Shown one piece after another: positions 25,131-34,350 of a DNA stretch of 39,774 nt (the stretch's first letter is position 1; the number at the start of each line of letters is the position of its first letter). A program made the position numbers and the translations under genes. This DNA comes from Rhodospirillaceae bacterium (GTDB taxonomy: Bacteria; Pseudomonadota; Alphaproteobacteria; CACIAM-22H2), in assembly GCA_009694125.1 (NCBI GenBank), contig SHVT01000008.1, positions 1 through 39,774 of the forward strand, given 5' to 3'. The notes beneath the pieces were generated by a model that saw only the letters and a program-made list of their open reading frames with translations, was not told the DNA's origin and did not search any database.

Positions 25131-26610
25131 GCGACATCTTTTCGATGGTGGCGGTTGTGCTGTGGCCGGGGGTGAGGTCGGCAAGGACCACGCGGCCGCC
25201 ATAAGCGCGCACGAAATCCGCCCCCACCACCTTTTCCATCGTGTAGTCGGCGCCCTTGACCAGAACGTCGGGGCGTAAGGCCTCGATCAATGTCATCGGT
25301 GTATCCTCGCCGAAGACGACAACGAGATCGACGCTGGCCAGCGAGGCGAGCACGGCCGAGCGCGCGGCTTCGTTCTGGACCGGCCGCGCGGGGCCTTTTA
25401 GGCGTTTGGTCGATTCGTCGCTGTTGAGACCGACGACGAGGCGGTCGCAGGCCGCGCGGGCCTGGCCGAGCAGCGAGACATGGCCGGGATGGAGCAGATC
25501 GAAGCAGCCATTGGTGAACCCGACGCGCAGCTTTTGCCGCCGCCAGCCTTCGACCCGCGCCATGGCCTCGGCCGCGGATACAACCGTGTCTTCGGCCATG
25601 CCTTCGGCGGGATGGCGCAGCACGCGCGCGATTTCGGCGGGAGTGGCGACCGCGGTACCGGTCTTGCCGACAACAATGCCGGCGGCGATGTTGGCGAGAC
25701 GCGCCGCCGTCGCCCAATCGACTCCGGCGCCCAGTGCGGCGGCCACCGTGGCAAGCACGGTGTCGCCCGCGCCCGACACGTCGAACACCTCACGCGCGAC
25801 CGAGGGCAAATGGCTGACCGCGCCCGCCGCCGTCACCAAGGTCATGCCTTCACCGCCGCGCGTGGCAAGCACGCCGGCAACCGCGCAGCGCCGGATCAAC
25901 GACCGCGCGGCGTCCACGATCTGCGCGTCGTCGCCGGCGGGCATCTGTGTCGCCTCCGCCAGCTCGCGCCGGTTCGGCGTGAGCAGATCGGCGCCGCGAT
26001 AGCGGGCGAAATCCACGCCCTTGGGATCGACCACGACCGGTACGCCCGCCACCTTCGCTCCGGCGACAATGGCGGAAACAACGTCGGCGGTCAGCACCCC
26101 TTTGGCGTAATCCGACAACACCACGACCCGGCAATCGGCGATGGCGTCGGTGGCCAATTGCACGATGTCGGCCGCGACCAACGCCGAGATCGGGGCGGTG
26201 GTTTCGTGATCGGCGCGCAGAAGCTGTTGGCTGCCGGCGACGTAGCGGGTCTTGATCGTGGTCGGCCGCCCGCGATCGACCAGCAAATGCGGTTCCGCCC
26301 TTTCCAGCGCGCCGACCAATCGCGTCACCTCAAGCCCGGCGGCATCGTCGCCAACCACCGAAACGAAGGTTGGGTGGGCGCCAAGCGCCACCAGGTTGCG
26401 CGCGACATTGCCGGCGCCGCCCAGCATCGAGGCCTCGCGGTCGACGCGAAGCACAGGGATCGGCGCTTCCGGCGAAACGCGATCGACATGGCCGTAAAGG
26501 AAGCGGTCGAGCATGACGTCGCCGACGCACAACACACGTGTACCCTTCACGCGACCGAACGAAGCGAACAGGTCGCCGCTGGTCTCCACCGCGTCGCGTT
26601 CTGTGTTCAC
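25126..26610 (-). CDS. hldE: Bifunctional heptose 7-phosphate kinase / heptose 1-phosphate adenylyltransferase
   Basis: A 494-aa two-domain enzyme of LPS heptose synthesis. The N-terminal PfkB kinase domain (~1-325) has [20 protein letters not shown] and the catalytic [12 protein letters not shown]. The C-terminal cytidylyltransferase-fold domain begins [20 protein letters not shown], with the HxGH motif, and ends [12 protein letters not shown]. Together they convert heptose 7-phosphate to ADP-heptose (with a separate phosphatase GmhB). The start is GTG 26610, overlapping the gmhA stop (GTGA). The stop lies inside the tandem 21-bp repeat. Confidence 0.95.
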   Translation of the reverse strand: MNTERDAVETSGDLFASFGRVKGTRVLCVGDVMLDRFLYGHVDRVSPEAPIPVLRVDREASMLGGAGNVARNLVALGAHPTFVSVVGDDAAGLEVTRLVGALERAEPHLLVDRGRPTTIKTRYVAGSQQLLRADHETTAPISALVAADIVQLATDAIADCRVVVLSDYAKGVLTADVVSAIVAGAKVAGVPVVVDPKGVDFARYRGADLLTPNRRELAEATQMPAGDDAQIVDAARSLIRRCAVAGVLATRGGEGMTLVTAAGAVSHLPSVAREVFDVSGAGDTVLATVAAALGAGVDWATAARLANIAAGIVVGKTGTAVATPAEIARVLRHPAEGMAEDTVVSAAEAMARVEGWRRQKLRVGFTNGCFDLLHPGHVSLLGQARAACDRLVVGLNSDESTKRLKGPARPVQNEAARSAVLASLASVDLVVVFGEDTPMTLIEALRPDVLVKGADYTMEKVVGADFVRAYGGRVVLADLTPGHSTTATIEKMSR

Positions 26611-27185
26611 GCCAATCCGAGCTCGATTTCGAGGGCCCCGCACAACATCTGGCCCAGGGTGATATGCATTTCTTGGATCCGCGCCGTTGTCCGGGCGGGT
26701 ACGATCAGCAACGGGTCGGCCAGCCCCGGTAGATCGCCGCCGCCCTTGCCCGCGAATGCCGCCGCGGTGACGCCCAACTCGCGCGCCGCTTGCAACGCGA
26801 GCACGATATTCGGGCTCTTGCCCGATGTCGTGATGGCGAGCGCCAGGTCGCCTTTGCGGCCGAGCGCCCGGACCTGGCGCGCGAACAATTGATCGAAGCC
26901 GAGATCGTTGCCGATGGCGGTCAGCGCCGAGCTGTCGGTGGTGAGGGCGATCGCGGCGATCGGCGCCCGATCCATGCGATAGCGCACGGTCAGTTCGGTG
27001 GCGAGGTGCTGGGCATCCGCGGCGCTGCCGCCATTGCCGAAAAACAGCAGTTTGCCGCCGCCGCGGATGGAATTCGTGCATAACCGCACCAGTCGCGCGA
27101 AAGGTTCCTTGAGCGCCGCCCGCGTGGCCGCGACGGTGGCTTGATGTTCGTCCCACTCCGAATCGAAGAACCGATCGATGTCGAT
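26607..27185 (-). CDS. gmhA: Phosphoheptose isomerase GmhA, apparent ATC start
   Basis: A SIS-domain isomerase of about 192 aa that makes heptose 7-phosphate from sedoheptulose 7-phosphate. [20 protein letters not shown] (about residues 42-61), [20 protein letters not shown] and [16 protein letters not shown] are the family segments, and [15 protein letters not shown] holds the late zinc/active-site residues. The homology begins at [14 protein letters not shown], where no ATG, GTG or TTG exists. The only good RBS, GGGAGG (27196-27191), lies five bases before an ATC codon at 27185-27183, followed by a second ATC at 27179. The nearest standard start in frame, TTG 27326, is 108 bases inside the upstream gene and would add about 47 residues with no homology. 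Length with ATC matches the family. Confidence 0.85.
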   Translation of the reverse strand: MDIDRFFDSEWDEHQATVAATRAALKEPFARLVRLCTNSIRGGGKLLFFGNGGSAADAQHLATELTVRYRMDRAPIAAIALTTDSSALTAIGNDLGFDQLFARQVRALGRKGDLALAITTSGKSPNIVLALQAARELGVTAAAFAGKGGGDLPGLADPLLIVPARTTARIQEMHITLGQMLCGALEIELGLA

Positions 27186-27217
27186 GTCCGCCTCCCGCGA
27201 ATTCCGTGGCGAATCTA

Positions 27218-28162
27218 CTACGCCAGGGCTTTCTTGAAATAGGCGATCGTGCGGCCGAGCCCTTCTTCGAGCGGCACCTTCGGCTCCCAGCCCAGCGCCG
27301 ACTTGGCCAAGGAAATGTCGGGGCAACGTTGCAGCGGGTCGTCCTCGGGCAGCGGCTTGTTGACCGTCTTAGAGCGCGAGCCGGTGAGCCGAATCACCGT
27401 TTCCGCCAATTCCGCGATGGTGAATTCCCCCGGATTGCCGAGATTAACCGGGCCGGTCAGGCTGTCCGGCGCCGCCATCATCCTGAGAAACCCGTCGATC
27501 AGATCGTCGACGTAACAGAAGGCGCGTGTCTGCGTGCCCTTGCCGTACAACGTGATCGGTTCCCCACGCAGCGCCTGGACGATGAAATTGGAGACAACAC
27601 GCCCGTCATTGGGGTGCATCCGCGGCCCATAGGTGTTGAAGATTCGCGCAACCCGAATTCGCAGCTTGTGTTGCCGCCAATAATCGAAGAACAGGGTTTC
27701 GGCGCAGCGTTTGCCCTCGTCATAACAGGCGCGCGGCCCCACCGTATTGACGTTGCCGCGATAATCCTCGGTCTGCGGATGGACATGCGGGTCGCCGTAA
27801 ACCTCGCTGGTCGAGGCCTGGAAAATCTTCGCCTTCACGCGTTTGGCCAGCCCCAGCATGTTGATGGCGCCATGCACGCTGGTCTTGGTCGTCTGCACCG
27901 GATCGAACTGATAATGAATCGGCGAGGCCGGACAAGCGAGGTTGTAGATGTCGTCGACTTCGACATAAAGCGGGAAGGTCACGTCATGGCGCATCGTCTC
28001 GAAATGCGGCTTGCCGACGAGGTGGGCGATGTTGTCCTTGCTGCCGGTGAAGTAATTGTCGACGCAGAGGACGTCGTTGCCTTCGGCCAGCAGTCTTTCG
28101 CATAAATGCGAGCCGAGAAAGCCGGCGCCTCCGGTGACAAGGACACGTTTGCGCAGTTGCAT
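27218..28162 (-). CDS. NAD-dependent epimerase/dehydratase, UDP-glucuronate decarboxylase (UDP-xylose synthase)-like
   Basis: A 314-aa extended short-chain dehydrogenase. The NAD-binding [16 protein letters not shown] (residues ~10-25), [13 protein letters not shown], the catalytic set [14 protein letters not shown] and [15 protein letters not shown], and [10 protein letters not shown] are characteristic of UDP-xylose synthases (UXS), which decarboxylate UDP-glucuronate to UDP-xylose. YDEGKR carries the catalytic Tyr and Lys. ATG 28162 is chosen, with GGGAG upstream. Downstream lie gmhA and hldE, so the three genes form a surface-sugar operon. UDP-xylose formation is inferred from sequence motifs. 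Confidence 0.85.
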   Translation of the reverse strand: MQLRKRVLVTGGAGFLGSHLCERLLAEGNDVLCVDNYFTGSKDNIAHLVGKPHFETMRHDVTFPLYVEVDDIYNLACPASPIHYQFDPVQTTKTSVHGAINMLGLAKRVKAKIFQASTSEVYGDPHVHPQTEDYRGNVNTVGPRACYDEGKRCAETLFFDYWRQHKLRIRVARIFNTYGPRMHPNDGRVVSNFIVQALRGEPITLYGKGTQTRAFCYVDDLIDGFLRMMAAPDSLTGPVNLGNPGEFTIAELAETVIRLTGSRSKTVNKPLPEDDPLQRCPDISLAKSALGWEPKVPLEEGLGRTIAYFKKALA

Positions 28163-28278
28163 GGGGCGATCGCTCCCGCGATACGGGCGGCCGCGGGCCG
28201 CTGTGAAACCAAAGGGCCGGGAGACTAACATTGCCGCCTTCCCTGGCAAAGGCGATCCGCCGGTCCGGCGCCCAACTT

Positions 28279-28298
28279 CGCTTAGACGGCTCTAAGCG
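28279..28298. promoter_or_regulatory. Inverted repeat, 8-bp arms with 4-bp loop, upstream of the lipoprotein gene
   Basis: CGCTTAGA-CGGC-TCTAAGCG. It directly abuts the -35 box at 28300, a position where a bound regulator could act, or it could be a hairpin in a transcript. Confidence 0.4.
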
Positions 28299-28299
28299 T

Positions 28300-28329
28300 T
28301 TGACTAAAAGCGCCGCCAGTCAATATGAT
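28300..28329 (+). promoter_or_regulatory. Putative sigma70-type promoter for the lipoprotein gene
   Basis: TTGACT (28300-28305) and TATGAT (28324-28329) with an 18-base spacer, 83 bases before the GTG start at 28412. Confidence 0.45.
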
Positions 28330-28411
28330 GGCTCATCGTTGCGGGGCGCGCGGGGGGTTTATGGCGCCGGTGTCCCATAATAATGCTGCCTTCTTTGGAG
28401 GGATTCGAACG

Positions 28412-29653
28412 GTGAGTCGTCATCTTCGGCGCTTTTCACTGTCCCTGGCCCTGACGTTGGGCGCGGGCGGTTGCTCTTTCGGCGTCGATTCATTGTGGCC
28501 GACGCTGACGGGTGAAGATCCGCGCACGCCGCCCCGCGCCAGAACCGAAATTCCCCCTTCGCCGGGCGAACGCGTGGGCCAGCCCTTCGCGTCGCCGCCA
28601 GTGGCGCGCCCGGTTGCTCCAGCGCAGTCCGGCGTGGTCACGCTGCCATCGAGCAGCGGCACCGTGATGGCGACACCCTCGTTCCCAGCCGCTCCGCCGC
28701 AGCCTTCGGCGGGTGGCTTTACCTCGACCTCCGGCACCGTCGTCGGCGCCAAAGTTGGACAGACCCGCGAGGAAGTCGGCCGCCTCAACGCCTCGGTCGC
28801 CCAACGCAACGCAGCACTCCAGCAGTTGCGCGCCGATTCGGTGCAGACGGCGCAGCGTTTCCACAGCCTGGTCGCCGGCATCAACGCTCGCCTCCAGGTC
28901 GGCACCACGCCCGGCAACCCCATCATGGTCAGCCAATGGGACCAAGCACAGGGTGAATTGGACCGCATCGGCAACGAAGTCAGCCGCATGAACCTGCTGG
29001 CCAGCCAGGTGGCGGCCGATGCGTCGGTGGCGGCTTATCTGCTTGAATCCACGCGCGCGGCCTATAGCGTCGCCGGCGCGTTCGAGGAAGATCACCGCCA
29101 GCTGGCCTTGCTGGAGGACGAAGTCAACCGCACCGTCGTCGGGGTTGATCGTCTGTTGAGCGAATTGTCCGAGGACGTCAGCCGGCAGAGCTCCTATCTG
29201 GGCAACGAACGGTCCAACATGATCGCGTTGTCGGTCGCCATCAAAAACGGCGAACTTTACGGCGCGAGCCTCGCGAACCGGTCCTTTTCGGCGATCCCAG
29301 GGGCTCGCATCGGCAGCAATCTCGCCGCCGCCCCGGCGGCTCCCGCCGCCGACCGCCGGCCCCTGGTGGTCATTCGTTTCGACCGCGCCCGGCCGGATTA
29401 CGAACAGGCGCTCTACACCGCCGTCAGCCGCGCCTTGGAGCGGCAGCCGACCGTCGCCTTCGATCTCGTCGCCGTTGCGCCCGCGCGCGGATCGGCCGCG
29501 GAATTGGCGCAAAATTCGACGGCGTCGCGACGCAACGCCGAAACCGTGATGCGGTCGCTCACGGATATGGGCCTGCCGCCCGATCGCGTTGCCCTGTCCG
29601 CCACGACCAGCACCTCGGTCCAGGTCAACGAAGTCCAAATCTTCGTCCGCTAG
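28412..29653 (+). CDS. Large lipoprotein of unknown function
   Basis: A 413-aa protein that I cannot assign to a named family. GTG 28412 is chosen because GGAGGG lies at 28396-28401. The N-terminus VSRHLRRFSLSLALTLGAGGC is a lipoprotein signal with lipid-attachment Cys21 and no Asp after it, so outer-membrane sorting is likely. A Pro/Ala/Ser-rich linker follows (~30-105), then a helical, probably coiled-coil region (EEVGRLNASVAQRNAALQQL through SELSEDVSRQSSYL, ~115-255). The end (RRPLVVIRFDRARPDYEQAL ... NAETVMRSLTDMGLPPDRVA) resembles an OmpA-like alpha/beta domain by pattern, but without a clear peptidoglycan-binding motif. It may bridge the outer membrane and the cell wall; this is inference. 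Confidence 0.7.
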   Translation: MSRHLRRFSLSLALTLGAGGCSFGVDSLWPTLTGEDPRTPPRARTEIPPSPGERVGQPFASPPVARPVAPAQSGVVTLPSSSGTVMATPSFPAAPPQPSAGGFTSTSGTVVGAKVGQTREEVGRLNASVAQRNAALQQLRADSVQTAQRFHSLVAGINARLQVGTTPGNPIMVSQWDQAQGELDRIGNEVSRMNLLASQVAADASVAAYLLESTRAAYSVAGAFEEDHRQLALLEDEVNRTVVGVDRLLSELSEDVSRQSSYLGNERSNMIALSVAIKNGELYGASLANRSFSAIPGARIGSNLAAAPAAPAADRRPLVVIRFDRARPDYEQALYTAVSRALERQPTVAFDLVAVAPARGSAAELAQNSTASRRNAETVMRSLTDMGLPPDRVALSATTSTSVQVNEVQIFVR

Positions 29654-29817
29654 AACTGCCGGACGGCTCGCGGGCGCGGCTACAATGCCGCGGGCCCGGG
29701 TGGCTGGTTTGGCCCGATCGTCCCCACCGCAGACGTTAGAACGGAATCGAAACTCGTAGACTCTCGCAGGCTCCGCCCGTTGCGCGGACCTTCATGAGCG
29801 AGTACTAGGGTGGCCGC

Positions 29818-31338
29818 ATGTCGAACGCCGAAACCCTACGCGACCTGATCTCGGCCGAAGCCGATGACGCGGTTGCGCTGGCCGCGCCGGAATGCCCCGA
29901 CCTAAGCTTTGCCGGGCTGCGTAGACTTTGCGACGCAACCTTGGTTTCGCTGAACCGCGCCGGTCTGGGCCGCAACGACCGCATCGCCATCGTGCTGCCC
30001 AACGGTCCGGCCATGGCCGCGGCTTTTGTCGCCATCGCCGGCGCCGCCGCGACCGCGCCGCTCAACCCGGGCTATCGTGCCGAGGAATTCGATTTCTACC
30101 TTGGCGATCTCGATGCGCGCGCCCTGGTGCTGGCGCGCGGCGACGACACGCCCGCCCGAACCGTTGCCAAGGCACGCGGGGTTCCGATCCTGGACCTGGT
30201 TACGCCGCCCGGCACGCCGGCCGGGACATTCACGCTCGAGGGCAATGCGGGGAAGACGGTCACGAGCGGCGCAGCCAAGGCGGGCGACGTGGCATTGGTG
30301 CTTCATACATCGGGGACCACTTCGCGCCCCAAGCAAGTGCCGCTGACCCACGCCAATCTGGCGGCATCGGCGCGGGCCATCGGGCGTACGCTGCGCCTCG
30401 CGCCAAGCGACCGCTGCCTCAACATCATGCCGCTCTTCCATATCCACGGACTGGTGGCGGCGGTTTCGGCTTCGCTCGCGGCGGGGGGCAGCGTGTTTTG
30501 CACCCCGGGATTCAACGCGCTCAAATTCTTCGCTTGGCTCGCCGAGGCGAACCCGACCTGGTACACGGCGGTGCCGACCATGCATCAGGCGATCCTGTCC
30601 CGCGCCGGACGCAACCCGGAGATCATCGCCAACAGCCGGCTGCGCTTCATCCGCTCGTCCTCCGCGTCGCTCCCGCCCAGCGTGATGCGCGAGTTGGAGG
30701 CCGCGTTCAACGCGCCGGTCATCGAATCCTATGGCATGACCGAGGCATCGCATCAGATGACCTCCAACCCGCTGCCGCCGCTCGCGCGCAAGCCCGGATC
30801 GGTGGGTATGGCCGCGGGGCCGGAAGTGGCGATCATGGACGATGGCGGCGGGTTGCTCGGGCGCGGTGGCGTCGGGGAAATTGTCATTCGCGGTCCCAAC
30901 GTCACCGCCGGCTACCACAACAATGAAGCCGCCAACGCCGCTAATTTCACCCATGGCTGGTTTCGCACCGGCGATCAGGGCGTACTCGACGACGATGGAT
31001 ATCTGACCATCACCGGCCGCATCAAGGAGCTGATAAACCGGGGCGGCGAAAAGATTTCCCCGCGCGAGGTCGACGAGGTGTTGATGGATCACCCCGCGGT
31101 CGCCCAGGTGGTTACCTTCGCCGTGCCCCATGACAAACTCGGCGAAGAAGTGGCCGCGGCGGTCGTCCTGCGCGAGGGGCAGGAGGCGAACGAACGCGAG
31201 CTGCGCGATTTCGCGGCCAAGCGCCTCGCCGATTTCAAGGTGCCGCGTAAGATAGTGTTCCTGCCGGAAATCCCCAAGGGTGCGACTGGCAAGCTCCTGC
31301 GTATCGGTCTGGCGGCGAAGCTGGGACTGGCGCCATGA
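29818..31338 (+). CDS. Acyl-CoA synthetase of the oxalate--CoA ligase (AAE3/Pcs60) type
   Basis: A 506-aa adenylate-forming enzyme. The P-loop-like LHTSGTTSRPKQVPLTHANL (about residues 161-180), PLFHIHGLVAA, FIRSSSASLPPSVM, the A5 segment ESYGMTEASHQMTSNPLPP, GWFRTGDQG and GRIKELINRGGEKISPREVD, and the Lys near GATGKLLR are all present. The run of matches to plant AAE3 and yeast Pcs60, oxalyl-CoA synthetases (HTSGTTSRPKxVPLT, PLFHxHGL, NRGGEKISP), is closer than to ordinary long-chain FadD. It would make oxalyl-CoA from oxalate and ATP; substrate is inferred. AGGGTGG lies before ATG 29818. It overlaps the next gene by 4 bases. Confidence 0.78.
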   Translation: MSNAETLRDLISAEADDAVALAAPECPDLSFAGLRRLCDATLVSLNRAGLGRNDRIAIVLPNGPAMAAAFVAIAGAAATAPLNPGYRAEEFDFYLGDLDARALVLARGDDTPARTVAKARGVPILDLVTPPGTPAGTFTLEGNAGKTVTSGAAKAGDVALVLHTSGTTSRPKQVPLTHANLAASARAIGRTLRLAPSDRCLNIMPLFHIHGLVAAVSASLAAGGSVFCTPGFNALKFFAWLAEANPTWYTAVPTMHQAILSRAGRNPEIIANSRLRFIRSSSASLPPSVMRELEAAFNAPVIESYGMTEASHQMTSNPLPPLARKPGSVGMAAGPEVAIMDDGGGLLGRGGVGEIVIRGPNVTAGYHNNEAANAANFTHGWFRTGDQGVLDDDGYLTITGRIKELINRGGEKISPREVDEVLMDHPAVAQVVTFAVPHDKLGEEVAAAVVLREGQEANERELRDFAAKRLADFKVPRKIVFLPEIPKGATGKLLRIGLAAKLGLAP

Positions 31339-32315
31339 AGATTTGTGTCTATGGCGCCGGTGCCATCGGCGGCTATCTCGGCGCGAAGCTGGCCTTAGCC
31401 GGCGCGCAGGTGACATTGATCGCGCGCGGGCCGCATCTCGCCGCGATGAAGGAAAAGGGGCTCACCCTCATTACCGGCGGCGATACCTTCGTCTGCCACC
31501 CCTTTTGCACCGCCGATCCGGCCGAGGCCGGGCCGCAGGACTACGTTATCATGACCTTGAAGGCGCATTCGGTGCCGCCCGCGATCGACGCGATGCGACC
31601 GCTGTTCGGGCCGGAAACGGCCGCCGTCACCGCGATGAACGGCGTGCCTTGGTGGTATTTCCAGGGATTCGAGGGGCCATGGCGGGATCGGCGCCTCAAC
31701 ACGCTCGATCCCGACGGCAGGCTGACGGCGGCGATCCCGATTACCCGCGTCATCGGCTGCGTCGTTTATCCGGCTGCGGAGATCGTGGAGCCCGGCGTGG
31801 TCAAACATATCGAGGGCGACCGCTTCATGCTGGGCGAGCCCGACGGATCGCGCTCGCCGCGCGTGGCGAAGCTGTCCGAGGCGTTGACCCGCGTCGGCGT
31901 CAAATCGCCGGTGCGCCCGCGCATCCGCGACGATATCTGGCTCAAGCTCTGGGGCAATTTGAGTTTCAACCCGCTGAGCGCGTTGACCCAGGCCACCCTT
32001 GTCCGCATCGCCACCGATCCCGGGACCCGCGCAATCGTGCGCGCGATGATGGTCGAGGCCGAGGTCGTGGCGCGGAAACTGGGCGTCAAGTTCCCGGTTG
32101 ACGTCGATACCCGCATCAAATGGGCGGCCGAGGTCGGGGAACACAAGACCTCCATGCTCCAGGACTTGGAGCGCGGGCGGCCCATGGAGATCGACGCCCT
32201 GCTCGGCGGCGTCGTCGAAATGGCACGGCTCGTCGAGATTCCCACCCCGGCCATGGACATCGTGCTCGCCCTGGTGCGCCAACGCGCCCAGATCGCCGGC
32301 GCCTATCCGGCCTGA
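31335..32315 (+). CDS. panE: 2-dehydropantoate 2-reductase family protein (PanE/ApbA)
   Basis: A 326-aa NADPH-dependent reductase. The N-terminal MKICVYGAGAIGGYLGAKLAL is the GxGAIGxxxG dinucleotide-binding loop; KLWGNLSFNPLSALTQATL and EHKTSMLQDLERGRPMEIDALL in the C-terminal domain carry the catalytic Lys region. PanE reduces ketopantoate in pantothenate/CoA synthesis; similar proteins act on other 2-keto acids. Its ATG overlaps the stop of the CoA ligase gene (ATGA), so a role coupled to that ligase is possible. No panB or panC is nearby. Assignment to true PanE is less sure than the family. Confidence 0.85.
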   Translation: MKICVYGAGAIGGYLGAKLALAGAQVTLIARGPHLAAMKEKGLTLITGGDTFVCHPFCTADPAEAGPQDYVIMTLKAHSVPPAIDAMRPLFGPETAAVTAMNGVPWWYFQGFEGPWRDRRLNTLDPDGRLTAAIPITRVIGCVVYPAAEIVEPGVVKHIEGDRFMLGEPDGSRSPRVAKLSEALTRVGVKSPVRPRIRDDIWLKLWGNLSFNPLSALTQATLVRIATDPGTRAIVRAMMVEAEVVARKLGVKFPVDVDTRIKWAAEVGEHKTSMLQDLERGRPMEIDALLGGVVEMARLVEIPTPAMDIVLALVRQRAQIAGAYPA

Positions 32316-32333
32316 CCCGGACGCCAAGACCCA

Positions 32334-32543
32334 ATGAACCGGATTTCCGAATTCGTGCGCTCGCCTTGCGTCGATATCTGCCGGATCGACAAGGACACCG
32401 CGTTGTGCGCGGGCTGTTTTCGTACCATCGACGAAATCATGGGTTGGCTGGACCTGTCGAGCGACGGTCGGCGCGAGGTGCTGCGGAAGGTCGAGGAGCG
32501 CAGGAAAGTCATGGGGGCCGGGAGGCCCCCATACCCCCGCTAG
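32334..32543 (+). CDS. DUF1289 family protein
   Basis: A 69-aa protein with the DUF1289 signature SPCVDICRIDKDTALCAGC followed by RTIDEIMGW: four Cys spaced as a metal-binding site. The family function is unknown. The last ~10 codons (MGAGRPPYPR) are encoded by the strong hairpin at 32511-32532, which extends the frame into a REP-like element. Its TAG overlaps the stop of the convergent parB gene (CTAG). Confidence 0.85.
   Translation: MNRISEFVRSPCVDICRIDKDTALCAGCFRTIDEIMGWLDLSSDGRREVLRKVEERRKVMGAGRPPYPR
32511..32532. terminator. Strong hairpin at the 3' end of the DUF1289 gene (REP-like)
   Basis: ATGGGGGCC and GGCCCCCAT form a perfect 9-bp stem with loop GGGA. There is no T-run after it. 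It lies within the end of the DUF1289 frame, just before the convergent parB stop, so it may limit read-through. Confidence 0.55.
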
Positions 32544-33469
32544 AGGGAGCCCGCGCGCCGAACGCCGGGAGCGACGACCGGTTCGTTCTTCAGCCGCTTC
32601 AGGATGTCGTCGAGCTGGACCAGCGTCTTGTAGCGGACGACCACGCGGCCGCTGCCGCCCGCGCCGGTGGGTTCGATCGTTACCGCGAAGCCAAGCGCCT
32701 TCGACAGGTCCCGCTCAAGCGCAAGAGTATCGACGTCCTTGGTTGCGGCGGCGGGCTTGGCGGCCGCTTCCGGCGTTTTTTTCGCCGCGGCGCGACCGAG
32801 CACCAGCGCCTCGGTCTGGCGGACGTTTAGCCCTTCATCGACCACCTTGCGGGCAATGGCCATGGGGTCGGCCGCCGACAGCATGACGCGGGCATGGCCC
32901 GCCGAAATCTGCCCATCCTCCAGCATTTGTTTCACCGGCTGCGGCAGCCGCAACAGGCGCATGGTGTTGGCGACATGGCTGCGGCTCTTGCCGACGGCGC
33001 GTGCCAGTTCTTCCTGGGCGTGGCCGAATTCGGCGGTCAGCCGGCGATACCCCTCGGCTTCCTCCAGCGGTCCCAGATTTTCGCGCTGCACGTTTTCGAC
33101 CAGGGCGACTTCAAGCGCCTCGCGGTCGGACACTTCGCGCACAACCACGGGGATTTCGTGCAGACCGGCGCTCTGCGCCGCCCGCCAGCGGCGTTCGCCG
33201 GCGATGATCTCGAAGGAATCGGGTTTGCCGTTGTCGCGGCGGACGAGGATCGGCTGCAACACACCCCGCTGTTTCACCGATTCGACAAGCGCGGCCATTT
33301 CGTCGGCATCGAAGACGCGGCGGGGCTGGAAGCGGCCGGGTTTGAGCATGGCGATCGGCATCTGCCGAAGCGCGGCCGTGGGCGCGGATGGCGATTCGGC
33401 GTCGCCGAACAGTGCCGACAAACCCCGGCCGAGCGGCCGGCGGTTTCTATCGTCGCCGCCCGCGGTCAT
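32540..33469 (-). CDS. parB: Chromosome partitioning protein ParB
   Basis: A 309-aa centromere-binding CTP-switch protein that spreads from parS. The N-terminal LGRGLSALFGD, the ParB/Srx segment IAGERRWRAAQSAG, the NVQRENLGPLEEAEGYRRL stretch, and the helix-turn-helix (VGKSRSHVANTMRLLRL) that reads parS are visible. The C-terminal dimer domain ends KTLVQLDDILKRL. ATG 33469 overlaps the parA stop (ATGA). Two parS sites lie 1.4 and 3.4 kb upstream. Confidence 0.96.
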   Translation of the reverse strand: MTAGGDDRNRRPLGRGLSALFGDAESPSAPTAALRQMPIAMLKPGRFQPRRVFDADEMAALVESVKQRGVLQPILVRRDNGKPDSFEIIAGERRWRAAQSAGLHEIPVVVREVSDREALEVALVENVQRENLGPLEEAEGYRRLTAEFGHAQEELARAVGKSRSHVANTMRLLRLPQPVKQMLEDGQISAGHARVMLSAADPMAIARKVVDEGLNVRQTEALVLGRAAAKKTPEAAAKPAAATKDVDTLALERDLSKALGFAVTIEPTGAGGSGRVVVRYKTLVQLDDILKRLKNEPVVAPGVRRAGSL

Positions 33470-34350
33470 GGCCTGTCGCCCGAGGCTGCGCGGGCACGGA
33501 TACCGGCGGCCGGAATCGCCGCGGCCTCCGCGATTGCAGCGGCGGAACTGCGGCGCAACAACTCGGTCGCGAGTTGCGCATAGGCCTGCGCTCCGGGACA
33601 CCGCCAGTCGTAGATCAGGACCGGCTTGCCGTGCGACGGTGCCTCGGAGATACGAACATTGCGGGGAATCACCGTGTCATAAACCTTGGCGCCAAAATAT
33701 CCGCGAGCATCGGCTGAGACTTGCTCGCATAGGTTGCTGCGCCGATCGAACATGGTCAACACCAGCCCGTGCAGTTCCAGGCGTGGATTGAGGCCACGCC
33801 GGACACGGTCCAGCGTACGCACGAGATGGCTGAGGCCTTCTAGCGCCAGGAATTCGCATTGCAACGGGACCAGCACCCATTCCATCGCGACCAGGGCGTT
33901 GAGCGTGACCAGGGTCAGCGAGGGCGGGCAGTCGACGAAGATGTAATCATACGGCAAGACCGCGCCGCGCAAGGCATCGCGCAGGCGGAATTCGCGCCGG
34001 GGCATGTCGATCAATTCGATTTCCGCCCCGGTCAAATCGACGGTGGCCGGCATGATCGAAAGTCCCGGGATCGTGGTGGCGATGGTCGCTTGAGGGACAT
34101 CGGCGCGGCCCAGCAATACGTCATACGTGCCGGTCGCGCGGGCCTCGTGCGAAATGCCGAAGCTGGTGCTGGCATTGCCCTGCGGATCGAGGTCGATGAC
34201 CAGCACGCGTTTGCCGACCGCGGCCAGCGCGGTGGCAAGATTGACGACGGTTGTGGTTTTGCCGACCCCGCCCTTTTGATTGGCCACGGCGATCAGCCGC
34301 AGCGGTGTGCCGGGCGCGATATCGAGCATGGCGTTAACGTCGCTTGGCAT
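33466..34350 (-). CDS. parA: Chromosome partitioning ATPase ParA
   Basis: A 294-aa Walker-type ATPase. The deviant Walker A is NQKGGVGKTTTVVNLATALA, with VIDLDPQGNAS and VDCPPSLTLVT (A' and B motifs). It binds DNA as an ATP dimer and moves ParB-parS complexes. I chose ATG 34350, overlapping the rsmG stop by 17 bases; ATG 34329 seven codons later (MLDIAPGTPL) is equally possible, as neither RBS is strong. The C-terminal ~25 residues are Ala-rich and basic. Confidence 0.95.
   Translation of the reverse strand: MPSDVNAMLDIAPGTPLRLIAVANQKGGVGKTTTVVNLATALAAVGKRVLVIDLDPQGNASTSFGISHEARATGTYDVLLGRADVPQATIATTIPGLSIMPATVDLTGAEIELIDMPRREFRLRDALRGAVLPYDYIFVDCPPSLTLVTLNALVAMEWVLVPLQCEFLALEGLSHLVRTLDRVRRGLNPRLELHGLVLTMFDRRSNLCEQVSADARGYFGAKVYDTVIPRNVRISEAPSHGKPVLIYDWRCPGAQAYAQLATELLRRSSAAAIAEAAAIPAAGIRARAASGDRP

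Noticed and set aside
24950-25717. 255-aa minus frame with LTGVRTK repeated three times
   Set aside because: It overlaps hldE in another phase; the repeated peptide is only the 21-bp DNA repeat translated in a wrong frame.
27186-27326. gmhA start at TTG 27326
   Set aside because: It would place about 47 non-homologous residues inside the upstream epimerase gene and has no RBS.
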